DNA of 64,000 bases from Cognataquiflexum rubidum (GCF_022538115.1 NZ_JAKZAL010000007.1:1-64000); one strand, 5' to 3'. Shown: positions 8,738 to 17,626, counted from the first letter of the stretch. Made by a program: numbers and translations. Notes: generated from the letters alone by a model not told the origin.

Positions 8738-9697
8738 TCAAGAAAGCTTTCTTACAATATATTCAATACATTTTGAAGCCAATCTTGCTGTGCTGTTGTC
8801 TTTATCAAAAATCGGATTGAGTTCGACAATATCCATGCTGATTAGCTTACCTGTTTTGGCCAAATAATCGAATATCCTGAAAGCCAACTCAGGTGAAAAT
8901 CCCAAAGGAGAAGGCGCACTCACCCCAGGCGCATAGGCTGATGAAAAACCATCAAGGTCAATACTGAGGTATATTTTATTGACCTTTAGACAAAAATCAT
9001 CTAAAGTTTGTGCAATGGTTTCCCAATTTGCCAATGTGAATTCCTCCATTTCCATCCATCGGACTTTATGTTTTAAGGCAGTTTCAAAAAGGACTTTTGG
9101 ATTGGATGATTGTTGGATACCAAGGCATAGGTAATGGAATTGGCTTTGGTAACCATTGGCCAACTGAAAAAATGGTGACCCTGAATGTCCTTTGCCGCTG
9201 TTCATTTCCCTTAGGTCAAAATGTGCGTCCAGATTGATGATGCCTAATTTTTCTCCTTTGGGAATCAAATACTCCATTATCCCGCGACCATGGGCAAAAG
9301 CAAGGTCGTGTCCGCCACCCAATAAAACAGGGAAATAGTGGTTTTGGAGTAATTCGGTGACGGTTTTGGAGATAAGAGAGTGGCTGGATTCCATGTCTTC
9401 ACCTTCTGTGATAACATTCCCCAAATCATAAATCCCAACTTCCTCAGGCAGGTGAAAGGCCATCGGGCCCATCATTTTTCTGATAGATTCCGGACCTTTG
9501 GCTGCACCCGTTCTTCCCTGATTTCTACGTATGCCTTCATCTCCTGCATATCCTAGGATTGCAATCCCTTTTCCATTTGCAGGTTGATCGATGTGCAGAT
9601 TATCCATACAGGTCACAGTCTGATGCCAATATTGTAAGGAATCTGACGGACGGCCTGTCCAGATATGCGGCGGGGTAGGATGGTGAAGAAGAGTCAT
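8738..9697 (-). CDS. Formimidoylglutamase / arginase-family ureohydrolase
   Basis: The 319-residue protein belongs to the manganese ureohydrolase family. The metal-binding blocks are GGGHDLAF, NLDAHFDLR and SIDLDGF, each in the expected order and spacing. Overall similarity, including the GRTGAAKGP and SAPSPLGF segments, fits formimidoylglutamase (HutG, last step of histidine breakdown to glutamate and formamide) better than arginase or agmatinase. No other hut gene lies in the window, so the exact substrate stays uncertain. Confidence 0.8.
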   Translation of the reverse strand: MTLLHHPTPPHIWTGRPSDSLQYWHQTVTCMDNLHIDQPANGKGIAILGYAGDEGIRRNQGRTGAAKGPESIRKMMGPMAFHLPEEVGIYDLGNVITEGEDMESSHSLISKTVTELLQNHYFPVLLGGGHDLAFAHGRGIMEYLIPKGEKLGIINLDAHFDLREMNSGKGHSGSPFFQLANGYQSQFHYLCLGIQQSSNPKVLFETALKHKVRWMEMEEFTLANWETIAQTLDDFCLKVNKIYLSIDLDGFSSAYAPGVSAPSPLGFSPELAFRIFDYLAKTGKLISMDIVELNPIFDKDNSTARLASKCIEYIVRKLS

Positions 9698-9747
9698 TTT
9701 TAAGGATTGATACCGGTTTTCTTTTAAAGTTTTACCAAAAAAATCGG

Positions 9748-9972
9748 TTATGATTTGGCAAGATAAAGGTTGAATTCCAAGGCATTGCCGGCTACAAATT
9801 CATCCACGGCGAGGTCTTCCATGATTTCATCATCAAACTCCATTTCGGTTTTTTCCACTTTTCCGTCAGGATGGATAATCAGTTCAGTCCCAGTCCAATC
9901 CTCAGGATTGACCTTGACCAATACCTGGTAATCATCAAAGACTCTTTTGAAATATTTGGGCATTTTGCTCAT
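9748..9972 (-). CDS. Small acidic conserved protein
   Basis: A 74-residue protein with no signal peptide or membrane segment, rich in Asp and Glu (FDDEIMEDLAVDEF). I recognise no characterised family. It reads as a real gene: it starts MSKMPKYFKRVFDDY, has regular codon use, and stands 50 bp upstream of the ureohydrolase gene on the same strand, possibly in one transcript. The function is unknown. Confidence 0.6.
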   Translation of the reverse strand: MSKMPKYFKRVFDDYQVLVKVNPEDWTGTELIIHPDGKVEKTEMEFDDEIMEDLAVDEFVAGNALEFNLYLAKS

Positions 9973-10021
9973 AGCTTAATTTTTATATTCAAAATTACCG
10001 ATAATTTTTATTCAATTATTT

Positions 10022-10051
10022 TTTGTTAAGTAAAATGCATTTTTAACTTTG
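10022..10051 (+). promoter_or_regulatory. trp operon promoter (Bacteroidota type)
   Basis: TTTG at 10022-10025 and TAACTTTG at 10044-10051 are separated by 18 nt, a near-perfect fit to the Bacteroidota -33/-7 consensus. The predicted transcription start, about 6-8 nt downstream, lies only some 10 nt before the leader peptide ATG at 10066. Confidence 0.78.
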
Positions 10052-10065
10052 TCCCACTGAAAAAA

Positions 10066-10140
10066 ATGAAAACAACTCAAAACACATATTGGTGGTGGCA
10101 TTGGACTTCTAAAATAGAAGAACCAGTTGTTGTTGCCTAA
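10066..10140 (+). CDS. trpL: trp leader peptide
   Basis: A 24-codon reading frame begins MKTTQNTYWWWHWTSK and ends at TAA 10138-10140. It holds four Trp codons, three of them consecutive (TGG TGG TGG CAT TGG), a composition expected only of a ribosome-stalling leader peptide. It sits between the trp promoter and a strong hairpin-plus-T-run, 80 bp before trpE. Known trp leaders work by ribosome stalling at Trp codons when charged tRNA-Trp is scarce, which prevents formation of the terminator. The order of parts here is the same. The alternative antiterminator pairing was not worked out base by base. Confidence 0.88.
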   Translation: MKTTQNTYWWWHWTSKIEEPVVVA

Positions 10141-10165
10141 ATTTTGTGTTTCTATAACATATCGA

Positions 10166-10202
10166 AAGGGCTTACTGGTTTTTCCAGTGAGCCCTTTTTT
10201 TA
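10166..10202 (+). terminator. trp attenuator hairpin
   Basis: AAGGGCTTACTGG (10166-10178) pairs over 13 positions with CCAGTGAGCCCTT (10184-10196), with one G-U pair and a five-T loop, followed by a run of T residues. It is a full intrinsic terminator placed between the Trp-rich leader peptide and trpE, so it should act as the attenuator of the trp operon. Confidence 0.88.
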
Positions 10203-10220
10203 TTTCTTAAACCTATTGTC

Positions 10221-11627
10221 ATGGAAAACTTTAAAATCATTACCCATCATAAAAAGCGCTTGGCTGATACCATCACGCCGGTGAGCATTTACCTTCAGAT
10301 CAGGGACAGGTTTGCCAATCCCATTTTGTTGGAGAGTTCTGATTACCATGGGCAGGAGGACAGTTTTTCCTATATCTGTTTCAATCCGATCGCGTCATTT
10401 TCTTTCAATGCCGGTCTGGTAAAGGAAACACTTCCTTTTGGCGAATCGAAATCTTATGACGTTGGACCAGAATTGAATCTTGTTGATGCGTTGCGAAAGT
10501 TCTCTGGTAGATTTCAGGATGACAACGGGAAGTATAAATTCATCAGCAATGGCCTTTTTGGATATATGCAATATGATACTTTGGCTTATTTTGAAGATAT
10601 CAAGCTGGGCAATTCTTCTCCGGATTCGGTTCCGATGCTGCATTATGCGGTTTACCAAAATGTGATTGTGGTCGACCATTTTAAAAATGAAATGCATCTT
10701 TTTGAACATCAGGTGGAGGGAATCGAAACAGAAGTGCAGCTTCCGCTTTTGGAGACTTTGCTCAACAATAAAAACCTTCCATCTTATTCTTTCAAATTGG
10801 TAGGAGAGGAGTCTTCCAACTATACCGATTCGGAATTTTTGGATATCCTCAAAAAGGGACAGGAGCATTGCTTCCGTGGCGATGTGTTCCAGATAGTGCT
10901 TTCGAGGAACTTTTCCACCCAATTCAAAGGGGATGAGTTCAATGTCTACCGCGCACTCCGCTCCGTCAATCCTTCGCCTTATCTCTTCTATTTTGACTAT
11001 GGATCCTATAAGGTTTTTGGGAGTTCACCCGAGGCGCAGATTGTGGTAAAAAACAACAAAGCCACGATTTATCCTATTGCCGGGACTTTCAAACGAACAG
11101 GGAATGACATGGCTGACGCAGACTTGGCAAGGAAACTCTATGACGATCCTAAGGAGAACTCCGAACATGTCATGTTGGTGGACCTTGCGAGAAATGACCT
11201 CAGCCGGTCCTCCGAAAAAGTGGAAGTGGAGGTTTTCAAAGAAATCCAATATTATTCCCACGTCATACATTTGGTGTCCAAAGTGACCGGTATCCTTCCC
11301 GAAGGCACCAACCCACTGCAATTGGTGGCCGATACATTTCCTGCTGGTACGCTGTCAGGCGCTCCCAAGTACCGGGCGATGGAACTCATAGATCAGCTGG
11401 AAAATACTTCACGAAAATTCTATGGAGGCGCTATCGGATTCCTGGGATTCAACGGAGACTTCAACCATGCCATTTTGATCCGTTCATTTGTCTCCCAAAA
11501 CAACAGACTGCGGTTCCAAGCCGGTGCCGGAGTCGTAGCCAAATCTTTTATCCAATCAGAATTGCAGGAGGTAACCAATAAACTGGAAGCTTTAAGAGTA
11601 GCCCTGAAAGCAGCAGAAGGGATTTAA
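10221..11627 (+). CDS. trpE: Anthranilate synthase component I
   Basis: This 468-residue enzyme converts chorismate to anthranilate using ammonia delivered by TrpG. The N-terminal LLESSDYHG motif is the Trp feedback-binding element of TrpE. Chorismate-binding domain signatures follow: PIAGTFKR, ENSEHVMLVDLARND, GTLSGAPK and AGAGVVA. Length matches the Bacteroidota TrpE. It is the first structural gene after the leader and attenuator. Feedback inhibition and attenuation together are the likely controls. Confidence 0.96.
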   Translation: MENFKIITHHKKRLADTITPVSIYLQIRDRFANPILLESSDYHGQEDSFSYICFNPIASFSFNAGLVKETLPFGESKSYDVGPELNLVDALRKFSGRFQDDNGKYKFISNGLFGYMQYDTLAYFEDIKLGNSSPDSVPMLHYAVYQNVIVVDHFKNEMHLFEHQVEGIETEVQLPLLETLLNNKNLPSYSFKLVGEESSNYTDSEFLDILKKGQEHCFRGDVFQIVLSRNFSTQFKGDEFNVYRALRSVNPSPYLFYFDYGSYKVFGSSPEAQIVVKNNKATIYPIAGTFKRTGNDMADADLARKLYDDPKENSEHVMLVDLARNDLSRSSEKVEVEVFKEIQYYSHVIHLVSKVTGILPEGTNPLQLVADTFPAGTLSGAPKYRAMELIDQLENTSRKFYGGAIGFLGFNGDFNHAILIRSFVSQNNRLRFQAGAGVVAKSFIQSELQEVTNKLEALRVALKAAEGI

Positions 11628-11650
11628 AAAATTTAAAAGTTGCAAGGTTC

Positions 11651-11667
11651 AAAAGTTTTAAAGTTGG
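11651..11667 (+). repeat. Left arm of inverted repeat flanking the four-helix-bundle gene
   Basis: AAAAGTTTTAAAGTTGG lies 24 bp after trpE. Its reverse complement (16 of 16 bases) stands at 12122-12137, just before trpG. The two arms bracket the inserted four-helix-bundle gene. The same words occur in the low-complexity spacers of this region, so chance pairing of common repeats is possible. Confidence 0.65.
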
Positions 11668-11696
11668 TTTGATGTTCAATTAAAGAAGATATCGTA

Positions 11697-12086
11697 ATGG
11701 CAAAGATTGATTCATTTGAAGACTTGAATGTGTGGAAAGAAGCAGTAAGGATAGCTGTCGAAATCTATCGAATAGCTGACATTGCGCCTATAAAAAATGA
11801 TTACAAATCTAGAGATCAGCTTATCGGTGCCGCTATTTCTATTTCAAATAACATTGCCGAAGGTTTTGAATACAATAACAACAAGGTATTTGTGAAATTT
11901 CTACATTATTCAAAAGGTTCAGCAGGGGAGGTTAGAAGCCAACTTGCCGTATTAGTAAAAGCCGGAAGAGTAAACCAAGAGGAATATTTAAAACTTAAAT
12001 CAGAATTAATTGTCCTATCAAGTCAAATCAAATCCTTCATCAACTATTTGGTTTCGCTTGAAAAAAAACCAAACCTTAAAACATGA
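11697..12086 (+). CDS. Four-helix-bundle protein (23S rRNA intervening-sequence / bAvd-like family)
   Basis: A 129-residue protein with the family pattern FEDLNVWKEAVRIAVEIY, SRDQLIGAAISISNNIAEG and FLHYSKGSAGEVRSQL. These are four amphipathic helices as in proteins encoded by 23S rRNA intervening sequences and by accessory genes of diversity-generating retroelements. It forms a pentameric nucleic-acid-binding barrel in known relatives. It interrupts the trp operon between trpE and trpG and is bracketed by 16-bp inverted repeats, which suggests an inserted element. No role in tryptophan synthesis is known or expected. No reverse transcriptase is present in the window. Confidence 0.88.
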   Translation: MAKIDSFEDLNVWKEAVRIAVEIYRIADIAPIKNDYKSRDQLIGAAISISNNIAEGFEYNNNKVFVKFLHYSKGSAGEVRSQLAVLVKAGRVNQEEYLKLKSELIVLSSQIKSFINYLVSLEKKPNLKT

Positions 12087-12121
12087 ACCCTATAGTCATT
12101 AAGGGCCAACCTTTTAACCTT

Positions 12122-12137
12122 CCAACTTTAAAACTTT
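12122..12137 (+). repeat. Right arm of inverted repeat flanking the four-helix-bundle gene
   Basis: CCAACTTTAAAACTTT is the exact reverse complement of 11652-11667. It ends four bases before the trpG start codon. In the transcript the arms could form the base of a long stem enclosing the inserted gene. Confidence 0.65.
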
Positions 12138-12141
12138 CCCA

Positions 12142-12708
12142 ATGCGCATCCTCGTCCTCGATAATTACGATTCATTTACATATAACCTGGTGTACATCAT
12201 CAGAGCTTTGGGCTATGGTCCACAGATGGATATTTTCCGGAATGATAAAATCAGCCTTGAAGAAGTCTCCAATTATGATAAAATACTCCTTTCACCCGGC
12301 CCGGGAGTTCCGGCTGAAGCTGGGATTATGCCCGAATTGCTGAAAAAATATTCCCCTACCAAGGATATCCTCGGCATCTGTCTTGGGCATCAGGCGATCG
12401 GTGAGGCATTTGGCGGGACTTTGATCAACCTTTCAGAGGTGGTTCACGGACTTGCTTCTGAAGTGAAAGTCGCCGACGATCTGATCTTCAAAGGCCTTCC
12501 CGAAAAATTCAAAATCGGCCGATACCATTCTTGGGTGATCAATGAACAGACAATCTCCTCTGATTTGGAAATCACCGCCAGAACACCCGATGGACAAATC
12601 ATGGGGGTGAGGCACAAAGAATTCAAAGTCCGCGGTCTTCAGTTCCATCCTGAATCTGTATTGACAGAACATGGCGTAGAGATGATGAAAAATTGGCTGG
12701 AAAGCTAG
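12142..12708 (+). CDS. trpG: Anthranilate synthase component II, glutamine amidotransferase
   Basis: This 188-residue class I glutamine amidotransferase supplies ammonia to TrpE. The catalytic Cys80 lies in GICLGHQAIGEAFGG, the oxyanion strand reads LLSPGPGVP, and the His-Glu pair is in QFHPESVLTEHG. Length is typical of stand-alone TrpG. It may also serve para-aminobenzoate synthesis, as some TrpG/PabA proteins do, which cannot be judged here. It is separated from trpE by the inserted four-helix-bundle gene. Confidence 0.95.
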   Translation: MRILVLDNYDSFTYNLVYIIRALGYGPQMDIFRNDKISLEEVSNYDKILLSPGPGVPAEAGIMPELLKKYSPTKDILGICLGHQAIGEAFGGTLINLSEVVHGLASEVKVADDLIFKGLPEKFKIGRYHSWVINEQTISSDLEITARTPDGQIMGVRHKEFKVRGLQFHPESVLTEHGVEMMKNWLES

Positions 12709-12995
12709 GGGAGGTGGGAAGGTTGGAAGTAGGGAAGTAGGAAGTAAGGAGGTATGGAAGTATGGAGGTCGGGAAGTTTGGAAGTCGGGAGGTAGGAAGT
12801 CGAGAGGTAGGAAGTCGAGAGGTAGGAAGTAGGGAAGGAGTACCAAGTATGAAGTGTCCAAAAATTAGACCCGGCCATAACCATTAACCATTAACCTGAT
12901 AACTTTGACAACCTGACAACAACTAAAACAACTACAACCATTACAACAACTACAACCGCTTCACCAAATAACCTATTAACCATTAACCAACCTCC
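12709..12995. repeat. Low-complexity repeat spacer between trpG and trpD
   Basis: The first half (to about 12850) is a degenerate purine-rich repeat of GGAAGTA/GGAGGTC words with a period of 7-8 nt. The second half (about 12875-12992) is an A/C-rich run of AACCATTAACC, ACAACTAC and AACAACTA words. No promoter, terminator or gene is seen. It should be transcribed as part of the trp operon. Confidence 0.75.
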
Positions 12996-14009
12996 ATGAA
13001 AGACATACTCAACCACCTGATAGAACACCGGAGCCTTTCGAAAGACCAGGCAAAGGAAGTTTTGAAAAAAATCACTTCAGGTTCATACAACTCCAGTCAG
13101 ATAGCGGCTTTCCTGACCGTGTACCTGATGAGAAGCATCACCGTAGAGGAATTGGGTGGATTTAGAGAAGCGATGTTGGAGTTGTGCATTCCGGTGGAGA
13201 TATCCGAATACGATGCCATGGACCTTTGCGGTACAGGCGGTGACGGAAAGGATACTTTCAATATCTCTACCCTTGCCTCCTTTATCGTAGCAGGTGCAGG
13301 ACAAAATGTAGCCAAACACGGAAACACCGGAGTGTCCTCGATCTGTGGTTCTTCAAACCTTTTGGCGCACTTTGGATATGAGTTTACAAATGACATCGGC
13401 AAGATCAGAAAGAGCCTCGATGAAGCAGGAATCTGTTTTTTGCATGCGCCGCTTTTCCACCCTGCAATGAAAAATGTCGGTCCAATCAGAAAAGAATTGG
13501 GTGTAAAGACATTTTTCAATATGTTGGGTCCGATGGTCAATCCAAGTTTTCCTAAAAAACAATTGGTAGGGGTTTTCAGTCTTGAGTTGGCGAGGCTTTA
13601 TGCCTACCTCTATCAGGAGCACGATGGCAACTTCAGTATTTTACATGCCTTGGACGGATATGATGAAATTTCTCTCACAGGGGATTTCAAGATGATTTCC
13701 AATTCGGGTGAAAAACTCCTCAGTCCGGAGAGCATTGGCTTGCCCAAAATATCTCCCGATTCCATTTTAGGGGGAGAAACCGTCGAAGAGTCCGCCAGAA
13801 TATTTGACAATATATTGAAAGGAAAAGGTACAGTTCCACAAAATTCTGTTGTCCTTGCCAATGCTGCTGCGGCGCTGGTAACGGCAGATCCTGAATTGGG
13901 ATTTGAATCTGCCCTGGAAAAAGCCAAAGACTCCCTTTATGGAGGAAATGCCCTGAAAGTTTTCAATGCTTTGGTCAATCCAAAAACAACTGTTTCATTT
14001 TCAAACTGA
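12996..14009 (+). CDS. trpD: Anthranilate phosphoribosyltransferase
   Basis: A 337-residue enzyme that joins anthranilate to PRPP. The glycine-rich PRPP loop CGTGGDGKDTFNIST and the KHGNTGVSS block are both intact, as is the RKELGVKTFFNMLGP segment. It is full length, unfused to TrpG, and followed 2 bp later by trpC, so the two are translationally close. Confidence 0.96.
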   Translation: MKDILNHLIEHRSLSKDQAKEVLKKITSGSYNSSQIAAFLTVYLMRSITVEELGGFREAMLELCIPVEISEYDAMDLCGTGGDGKDTFNISTLASFIVAGAGQNVAKHGNTGVSSICGSSNLLAHFGYEFTNDIGKIRKSLDEAGICFLHAPLFHPAMKNVGPIRKELGVKTFFNMLGPMVNPSFPKKQLVGVFSLELARLYAYLYQEHDGNFSILHALDGYDEISLTGDFKMISNSGEKLLSPESIGLPKISPDSILGGETVEESARIFDNILKGKGTVPQNSVVLANAAAALVTADPELGFESALEKAKDSLYGGNALKVFNALVNPKTTVSFSN

Positions 14010-14011
14010 TC

Positions 14012-14833
14012 ATGATGAATATTTTAGATAAAATTATTGCCCACAAAAAATTAGAAGTTGCAGAGAAAAGCAGCTTGGTACCTGTTAAGTTGCTTGAACA
14101 AAGTGTCTACTTTGACAGCAGTGTCGTGTCGATGAAAAAGTATATCAAACACGAAGACAAAACAGGCATCATCGCAGAATTCAAAAGGAAATCCCCTTCC
14201 AAAGGAGCCATCAATACCAATGCCTCGGTGGAGACTGTCAGTATTGGTTACATGCAGGCAGGAGCTTCTGCATTGTCCATTTTGACTGACAAAGAGTTTT
14301 TTGGTGGAAAAAATGAGGACCTGACTACTGCTAGAAAATTTAATTTCTGTCCCATCCTTCGAAAGGATTTTATCATCGATGAATACCAGATCATCGAAGC
14401 CAAATCCATCGGAGCAGATTGTATTTTGTTGATAGCGGCCGCATTGGAACCAAAAAAACTTAAAGAATTGGCAGTTTTTGCGCATTCTTTGGGGTTGGAA
14501 GTGTTGATGGAAGTACATGATGGCGATGAATTGGAATCTTCACTCAACGAGCATTTGGATCTGATCGGAGTCAACAATAGGAGCCTGAAGACTTTCGAAG
14601 TTTCTTTGGAAACTTCCTTTGGACTTGTGGATAGGATTCCTAAAGATTTTATCAAAATCTCAGAATCGGGCATTTCCCAGCCCGAGACCTTGATATCGCT
14701 GAAAAATGCGGGATTTGATGGATTTCTTATTGGGGAAAATTTCATGAAATCCGCGCGTCCTGAGCAGGCGGCTTATAACTTTATGACGGAATACAGAAGG
14801 TTATTGGTAGAAAATCAAGCAATTTCTCAATAA
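14012..14833 (+). CDS. trpC: Indole-3-glycerol phosphate synthase
   Basis: This 273-residue (beta/alpha)8 enzyme makes indole-3-glycerol phosphate. The strand-1 motif IIAEFKRKSPSKG holds the catalytic Lys, and LRKDFIIDEYQI and LIGVNNRSL are the later barrel signatures. It starts MMNILDKIIAHKKLE; either of the two first Met codons is possible. One base separates it from trpF. Confidence 0.96.
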   Translation: MMNILDKIIAHKKLEVAEKSSLVPVKLLEQSVYFDSSVVSMKKYIKHEDKTGIIAEFKRKSPSKGAINTNASVETVSIGYMQAGASALSILTDKEFFGGKNEDLTTARKFNFCPILRKDFIIDEYQIIEAKSIGADCILLIAAALEPKKLKELAVFAHSLGLEVLMEVHDGDELESSLNEHLDLIGVNNRSLKTFEVSLETSFGLVDRIPKDFIKISESGISQPETLISLKNAGFDGFLIGENFMKSARPEQAAYNFMTEYRRLLVENQAISQ

Positions 14834-14834
14834 A

Positions 14835-15473
14835 ATGAAGCTAAAAGTCTGTGGCATGCGAGAATCCGCCAACGTCAGAAATCTGTTGGGCCAAGTCCAA
14901 CCGGATTGGATGGGGCTGATTTTCTATCCGGCTTCGCCAAGGTTTGTGGACGATATCCAATCTGATTGGATCAGAGACACAGACATCAGGAAAGTAGGCG
15001 TATTTGTTGATGCCTCTCTTTCAAATATTGCAGACAAGGTCCAAAAGTTTGGACTTTCCACTGTACAGCTTCACGGAGATGAAAGTGTCGAGGAAGTAAG
15101 AGAAATCAAGGAAAAAACCGGTCTGGAAGTTTTCAAGGTATTCTCCATCGACAAAAACATCGATTGGAAGCATTTGGAGGGTTATCTTCCACACGTGGAT
15201 TATTTCCTCTTCGATACTTTCACCCATGCCTACGGTGGTAGTGGCAAAACCTTTAATTGGCAAATTCTATTAGATTATCCTTTTGACAAACCCTTTTTGC
15301 TTAGCGGTGGTTTAACCTTAGGACACTTGGATGCCATCAGGGATCTGAAGTCCAAAGTTCCCCAATTGACAGGCTTGGATATCAACTCCAAATTTGAAAT
15401 TGAACCCGGACTCAAGGACATTGACTTAGTCTCTGAATTCAAAAAGTCATTTACAAAAACCCTATTTAAATAA
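14835..15473 (+). CDS. trpF: Phosphoribosylanthranilate isomerase
   Basis: The 212-residue protein begins KLKVCGMRESANV, where the Cys is the family's catalytic base, and continues with QPDWMGLIFYPASPR and the phosphate-binding end FLLSGGL / GLDINSKFE. The Asp general acid lies in FDTFTHAYGGSG. It is a single-domain TrpF, not fused to TrpC. Confidence 0.94.
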   Translation: MKLKVCGMRESANVRNLLGQVQPDWMGLIFYPASPRFVDDIQSDWIRDTDIRKVGVFVDASLSNIADKVQKFGLSTVQLHGDESVEEVREIKEKTGLEVFKVFSIDKNIDWKHLEGYLPHVDYFLFDTFTHAYGGSGKTFNWQILLDYPFDKPFLLSGGLTLGHLDAIRDLKSKVPQLTGLDINSKFEIEPGLKDIDLVSEFKKSFTKTLFK

Positions 15474-15496
15474 GGTTTAAAAAACCAAAATAACGA

Positions 15497-15534
15497 AGTC
15501 TCAAATCTCAAATCTCACGTCTCATATCTATCTA
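15497..15534 (+). repeat. Heptanucleotide TCTCAAA-type repeat before trpB
   Basis: A run of TCTCAAA, TCTCACG and TCTCATA words with a period of 7 nt ends six bases before the trpB start. Similar runs precede trpA (16811-16845) and hisH (20019-20050), each directly upstream of the start codon. Confidence 0.75.
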
Positions 15535-15539
15535 TAAAA

Positions 15540-16718
15540 ATGATCAAAATCGACGAAAAAGGCTTTTATGGAAAATTCGGCGGGGCGTATATTCCCGAGA
15601 TGCTCCATCCCAATATTGAGGAACTCAGAGAAAACTATGAGCAAATTATTGCCACTCCGGAATTTCAAAAGGAATTCAGAGGTTTGCTCAAAGACTTTGT
15701 CGGAAGACCGACTCCATTGTATTTTGCCTCCAGGCTCTCCGAAAAGTATGGTGCCAAAATTTATCTCAAAAGAGAAGATCTTTGCCACACCGGTGCACAT
15801 AAAGTGAACAATACTGTGGGTCAAATTATCATGGCCAAAAAACTCGGAAAGAAGCGCATCATTGCAGAAACCGGTGCCGGACAACATGGTGTGGCTACCG
15901 CTACAGTCTGTGCGTTGATGGGGATGGACTGTACGATCTATATGGGTGCAGTGGATATCCAAAGACAGCGGCCCAATGTCGAGCGTATGAAAATCCTTGG
16001 TGCTAAGGTTGTTCCTGCGACTTCCGGCAGCCAAACCCTCAAGGACGCCACCAATGAAGCGATGCGTCAATGGATCAACAATCCTGTCGATACACATTAT
16101 ATTATCGGTTCGGTGGTAGGTCCACATCCATACCCTGAGATGGTGGCAAGGTTTCAGTCAGTGATTTCAGAAGAAATCAAATGGCAATTGAAAGAAAAAG
16201 AGGGAACCGAAAATCCTGATATTGTCATCGCCTGTGTAGGTGGTGGGAGCAATGCTGCAGGAGCATTTTTCCATTATTATAATGTTCCCCAAGTAAGGTT
16301 GGTGGCTGCAGAAGCTGCAGGCTTGGGAGTGACTTCAGGAAAATCCGCAGCTACGACTGTTTTGGGAACATCAGGAATCCTGCACGGCAGCAAGACTTTG
16401 TTGATGCAGACAGAAGATGGACAGGTGGTAGAGCCACATTCCATTTCTGCGGGCTTGGATTACCCCGGAATCGGACCTGTACATGCGCACCTTTTTGATA
16501 TCGGAAGGGCCGAATTCGTAGCCGTGGAGGATGAGGATGCCATGAAGGCCGGAATCGAACTCAGCCGTACCGAAGGAATCATTCCCGCTATAGAAACTGC
16601 ACATGCGATCCATGCTTTGAACCTCATAGAATACAGCAAAGATGATATCATCGTCATCAACCTATCAGGAAGAGGAGACAAGGATTTGGATACTTATATC
16701 AAGTGGGGAGGTTATTAG
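15540..16718 (+). CDS. trpB: Tryptophan synthase beta chain
   Basis: This 392-residue PLP enzyme condenses indole with serine. The Lys that binds PLP sits in [15 protein letters not shown], the substrate loop is [12 protein letters not shown], and the phosphate-binding loop is GGGSNAAG. Opening [13 protein letters not shown] is typical of the TrpB1 type that pairs with TrpA. It is full length. Confidence 0.97.
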   Translation: MIKIDEKGFYGKFGGAYIPEMLHPNIEELRENYEQIIATPEFQKEFRGLLKDFVGRPTPLYFASRLSEKYGAKIYLKREDLCHTGAHKVNNTVGQIIMAKKLGKKRIIAETGAGQHGVATATVCALMGMDCTIYMGAVDIQRQRPNVERMKILGAKVVPATSGSQTLKDATNEAMRQWINNPVDTHYIIGSVVGPHPYPEMVARFQSVISEEIKWQLKEKEGTENPDIVIACVGGGSNAAGAFFHYYNVPQVRLVAAEAAGLGVTSGKSAATTVLGTSGILHGSKTLLMQTEDGQVVEPHSISAGLDYPGIGPVHAHLFDIGRAEFVAVEDEDAMKAGIELSRTEGIIPAIETAHAIHALNLIEYSKDDIIVINLSGRGDKDLDTYIKWGGY

Positions 16719-16848
16719 GAAGGAAGAAGGGGGAAGTAAGAAGTATGAAGTTCGGAAGACGAATAGTCATAAGTTCTTCATCCCTCATCCCTCATCCTTC
16801 CTCCTTTTCAAGTCTCATGTCTCAAATCTCACGTCTCACGTCTTAACT
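16719..16848. repeat. Repeat-rich spacer between trpB and trpA
   Basis: A purine-rich part (GGAAGGAAGAAGG) is followed by a pyrimidine-rich part (CATCCCTCATCC, CCTTCCTCC) that could fold back on it. The spacer ends with TCTCAAA heptamers at 16811-16845. No gene is seen. Confidence 0.65.
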
Positions 16849-17622
16849 ATGAATCGGATAGATAATTTATTTCAAACCAAAAAAGAGCGAGTGCTCTCTA
16901 TATATTTTACTGCAGGTTTTCCAAAACTCAAGGATACACTTCCTATCATGCAAGCCATTGAGTCGGCCGGTGCTGACATTATCGAAGTGGGAGTTCCCTA
17001 TTCCGATCCGATTGCCGATGGCCCTACCATTCAGGACAGTAATCAGATTGCCTTGGACAATGGCATGAGTCTGAAAAAGCTTTTTGAGCAATTGCAGGAC
17101 ATGCGCCAAACTGTTTCTTTGCCGGTGGTCTTGATGGGCTATCTGAACCCCATCATCCAATACGGGATGGAAGCTTTTTGTAAAAAATGTCAGGAAATTG
17201 GCGTGGATGGACTGATTCTCCCTGATCTGCCTATGCAGCAATACTTGGATGAATTCAAGGAGGTTTTTGACAAGTATGACCTTCGCAACACATTTTTGAT
17301 TTCTCCGCAAACAAGTGAAAAGAGAATCCGGGAAATTGATACCCATTCCAATGGGTTCATTTATATGGTTTCTGCGCATAGTATCACTGGTGCAAGGACA
17401 GGGATTTCCGAGGAGCAGATTGCTTATTTTCAAAGAGTGGAGGCCATGAACCTTAAGAATCCGAGATTGATCGGGTTTGGGATTTCCGATTCAGAAACTT
17501 TCACCACCGCTTCCAAATATGGAAACGGAGCCATCATTGGCAGTGCTTTTATCAAAAAAATCAAAGAAAGTCAGAACTTGAAATCCGACATTGAATCTTA
17601 CATACAGTCCGTAATCCATTGA
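16849..17622 (+). CDS. trpA: Tryptophan synthase alpha chain
   Basis: A 257-residue (beta/alpha)8 subunit that cleaves indole-3-glycerol phosphate and passes indole to TrpB. Catalytic and substrate motifs are present: EVGVPYSDPIADGPTIQ, GLILPDLP and the phosphate loop GFGIS near the end. I chose the ATG at 16849 (MNRIDNLFQTKKERVLSIYF) because the open frame further upstream runs through repeat sequence and the end of trpB. Confidence 0.95.
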   Translation: MNRIDNLFQTKKERVLSIYFTAGFPKLKDTLPIMQAIESAGADIIEVGVPYSDPIADGPTIQDSNQIALDNGMSLKKLFEQLQDMRQTVSLPVVLMGYLNPIIQYGMEAFCKKCQEIGVDGLILPDLPMQQYLDEFKEVFDKYDLRNTFLISPQTSEKRIREIDTHSNGFIYMVSAHSITGARTGISEEQIAYFQRVEAMNLKNPRLIGFGISDSETFTTASKYGNGAIIGSAFIKKIKESQNLKSDIESYIQSVIH

Positions 17623-17626
17623 AATT

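Noticed and set aside
11697-12086. Diversity-generating retroelement, because the four-helix-bundle family includes Avd.
   Set aside because: No reverse transcriptase, template repeat or variable repeat is seen nearby.
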